Source: Acanthamoeba castellanii str. Neff
Taxonomy: Eukaryota > Discosea > Longamoebia > Acanthamoebidae
DNA length: 19,493 bases
NCBI RefSeq assembly: GCF_000313135.1
Contig: NW_004457396.1
Coordinates: 170,914-190,406 of the forward strand
Reading direction: 5' to 3'
In this document: positions 18,142-19,493 of the stretch, one piece after another
Layout: every line of letters starts with the position of its first letter
Position numbering within the stretch: the stretch's first letter is position 1
Position numbers and translations under genes: made by a program
Notes under the pieces: model-generated
Database searches by the model: none
The model's input: the letters and a program-made list of their open reading frames with translations, nothing else
What the model was told of the DNA's origin: nothing

Positions 18142-18370
18142 AAACACCGTTGCCACCGCACACACGCACACCGATCGCGCACACGTAGCGGACACGACGT
18201 TGAACGGTTCATTGCGCGCGCAGCCAGGAAGAAGGAAAAGACATGTACATGAACGAGGAAGAGAGGTGAAGAGGAGAGGGCAGTAGAAAAGAGACGAGGA
18301 GTGTAGCGCGGCGGTAGTATGGCGACGTCGTCGTTCGGATCGCTGGGCAGCAGGCCACGCGAGCTTTACT
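18142..18370. other. Convergent 3' intergenic region, ERGIC / RAD52
   Basis: The 229 bp between the TAA of the ERGIC gene (plus) and the TGA of RAD52 (minus) should contain both 3' UTRs. It is CA-rich just after 18150 and purine-rich at 18225-18300. No AATAAA and no open frame of note. Confidence 0.5.
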
Positions 18371-19493
18371 TCAGCTGTCGTGCCTTGGTCTCTTGTCGGG
18401 AGGAGAGCCACCATAGTTGTGCTGCTGCGGGGGCTGATACGGTCTCGCTGCTGGGAGTTGAGAGGGTGAGACAAGGCGACAGGCGTTTTCTGTGTGGCAA
18501 GAGGTGTAAACGCACCGTTGCCGTATGGTTGGTGCTGTTGCTGTGGCTGGAAGCCGAAGCCGGTGTCGGGCGCACTCCGCTTGGCTCCTCCGTTCATCAT
18601 TCCGTGGCCAAATTGAGGCGAAGACGTAGCAACCGGCGGCGATGACTGTTGCGTTCCGCCGTGCTGTTGTGACTCACTCATGGCAATGCTCAAGAAAGCG
18701 CTGTCGTCGTCATAACCTGCACGTAGAAGAAGGAGAACGAGAGTAAGCTTGGACAGCTGTTCAAAGTATCTTTAGGTGGTCGCTCGTACCATCGGTATAA
18801 TCGGTTGGAGCAATCTCGCCACGACCGTCGGCCGAGTGCCCGTTGGCCAGTGGCGTCGCAGCGACGGCGGGAACTCTCGCAGCCTGCGGGGGGAACCCCG
18901 GCTGCGGTCGCCCACCCGCGATATTGGCTGTGTTGGCATTGTATCCGCCGGGCACAGGCACAGGGCCGGCCTTGAGCGACGGAGGTGGCTGGGTGAAGGT
19001 GGGCTGCGCGGGAGGAGGAAGCGATACGGGCTGCTCGTAGGACACCGTCGCCTTCTCCGCGTCATGTGCCGGGTTTGATACAGTTGGCGGTAGGTAGCCG
19101 GCTTCTCCCTAAATGAAGGTAATGGTGGTCAAGTCGTGTACGGTCTGGTTCAGACCAAAGAGGGTGCGAGAGAGAGACCGCACCTTCTTGGCGCTCTTGA
19201 GCTTCATGAGATGCTCCTTGTCGTACAGACAGTTGCCCAGAGCGTTACCAAACAATCGCAGTGCTCGCTTGCGGGCATCTGATACAGCCTCCTAGGTAGT
19301 TATTGTGGGTGAGTGAATGAGCTCAAGCTTGTTACTGGCAACAACGACGTCGACGCGAGAGCATTGAGGTGAGAACCTTCTTGGCGTTCTCGATTGCTGA
19401 TCCCTTCTTGGGGTGCTCGGCCATACCGTAGCCGACATCTTCGTGGTAGGTGCCATCCTTGAGCATCACCTTCACCACAGCGGTCACGCCAAC
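18371..19493 (-). CDS. RAD52: RAD52 recombination mediator, 5' end outside the window
   Basis: RAD52 anneals single-stranded DNA and helps load RAD51 in homologous recombination in the nucleus. Exons on the minus strand: 19493-19377, 19291-19184, 19108-18790, 18716-18516, 18450-18371, in phase, giving the last 274 residues and TGA. The first two exons hold the second half of the conserved annealing domain: [16 protein letters not shown], then [20 protein letters not shown] and CLYDKEHL, closely like animal RAD52. The remaining 190 or so residues are low-complexity, rich in Pro, Gln, Ala and Gly, as usual for the poorly conserved C-terminal half. They end in [18 protein letters not shown], where KRPR may be a nuclear localisation signal. 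I could not recognise an RPA- or RAD51-binding motif by eye. The last intron (18451-18515) is needed to reach this C-terminus. The first half of the core domain and the start lie beyond the right edge. Confidence 0.92.

Overview
This is eukaryotic nuclear DNA, most likely from Acanthamoeba (A. castellanii-like). The genes are GC-rich and very intron-dense. Introns are short (mostly about 60-110 nt) with GTGCGT/GTACGC-type donors and many CA-rich tracts. A secreted protein with two 8-cysteine domains separated by a long Thr-rich spacer fits the Leo lectins described from Acanthamoeba cyst walls. I read nine protein genes by joining exons by eye, using splice signals, reading phase and family alignment. 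I saw no tRNA, rRNA, transposon, CRISPR array or organellar sequence.

Layout: (1) 1-1420, minus: COP9 signalosome subunit 3, cut at the left edge. (2) 1675-3718, plus: Sec14-like CRAL-TRIO plus GOLD lipid-transfer protein, 10 exons. (3) 4259-9304, plus: SH3-SH3-like-RasGAP-PH protein, about 24 exons. (4) 9566-9679, minus: OST4, a 37-residue oligosaccharyltransferase subunit. (5) 9913-10925, minus: secreted SIMPL-domain protein. (6) 11133-13632, minus: a tandem array of half-LIM zinc modules capped by zinc ribbons, probably with one frameshifting base. (7) 14096-15432, minus: Leo-type two-domain lectin. (8) 16613-18141, plus: ERGIC1/Erv41-like cargo receptor. (9) 18371-19493, minus: RAD52, cut at the right edge.

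The genes do not form an operon or an obvious pathway cluster. OST4, the ERGIC protein, the SIMPL protein and the Leo lectin all belong to the secretory route, but neighbours in a eukaryotic genome need not be linked in function. Divergent promoter regions lie at 1421-1674 and 15433-16612. Convergent 3' ends lie at 9305-9565 and 18142-18370.

The least ordinary locus is the zinc-module gene (6). Twelve CX2C-X20/21-HX2C modules repeat every 49 codons. Introns sit at one fixed codon position in some units only, two of them have GC-AG ends, and a block of four units is duplicated. I do not recognise a named family with this architecture. Exon boundaries were worked out by hand and need transcript data. 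Two internal junctions (CSN3 exon 2/3, RasGAP exon 9/10) and one exon (zinc-module exon 3) do not resolve cleanly.
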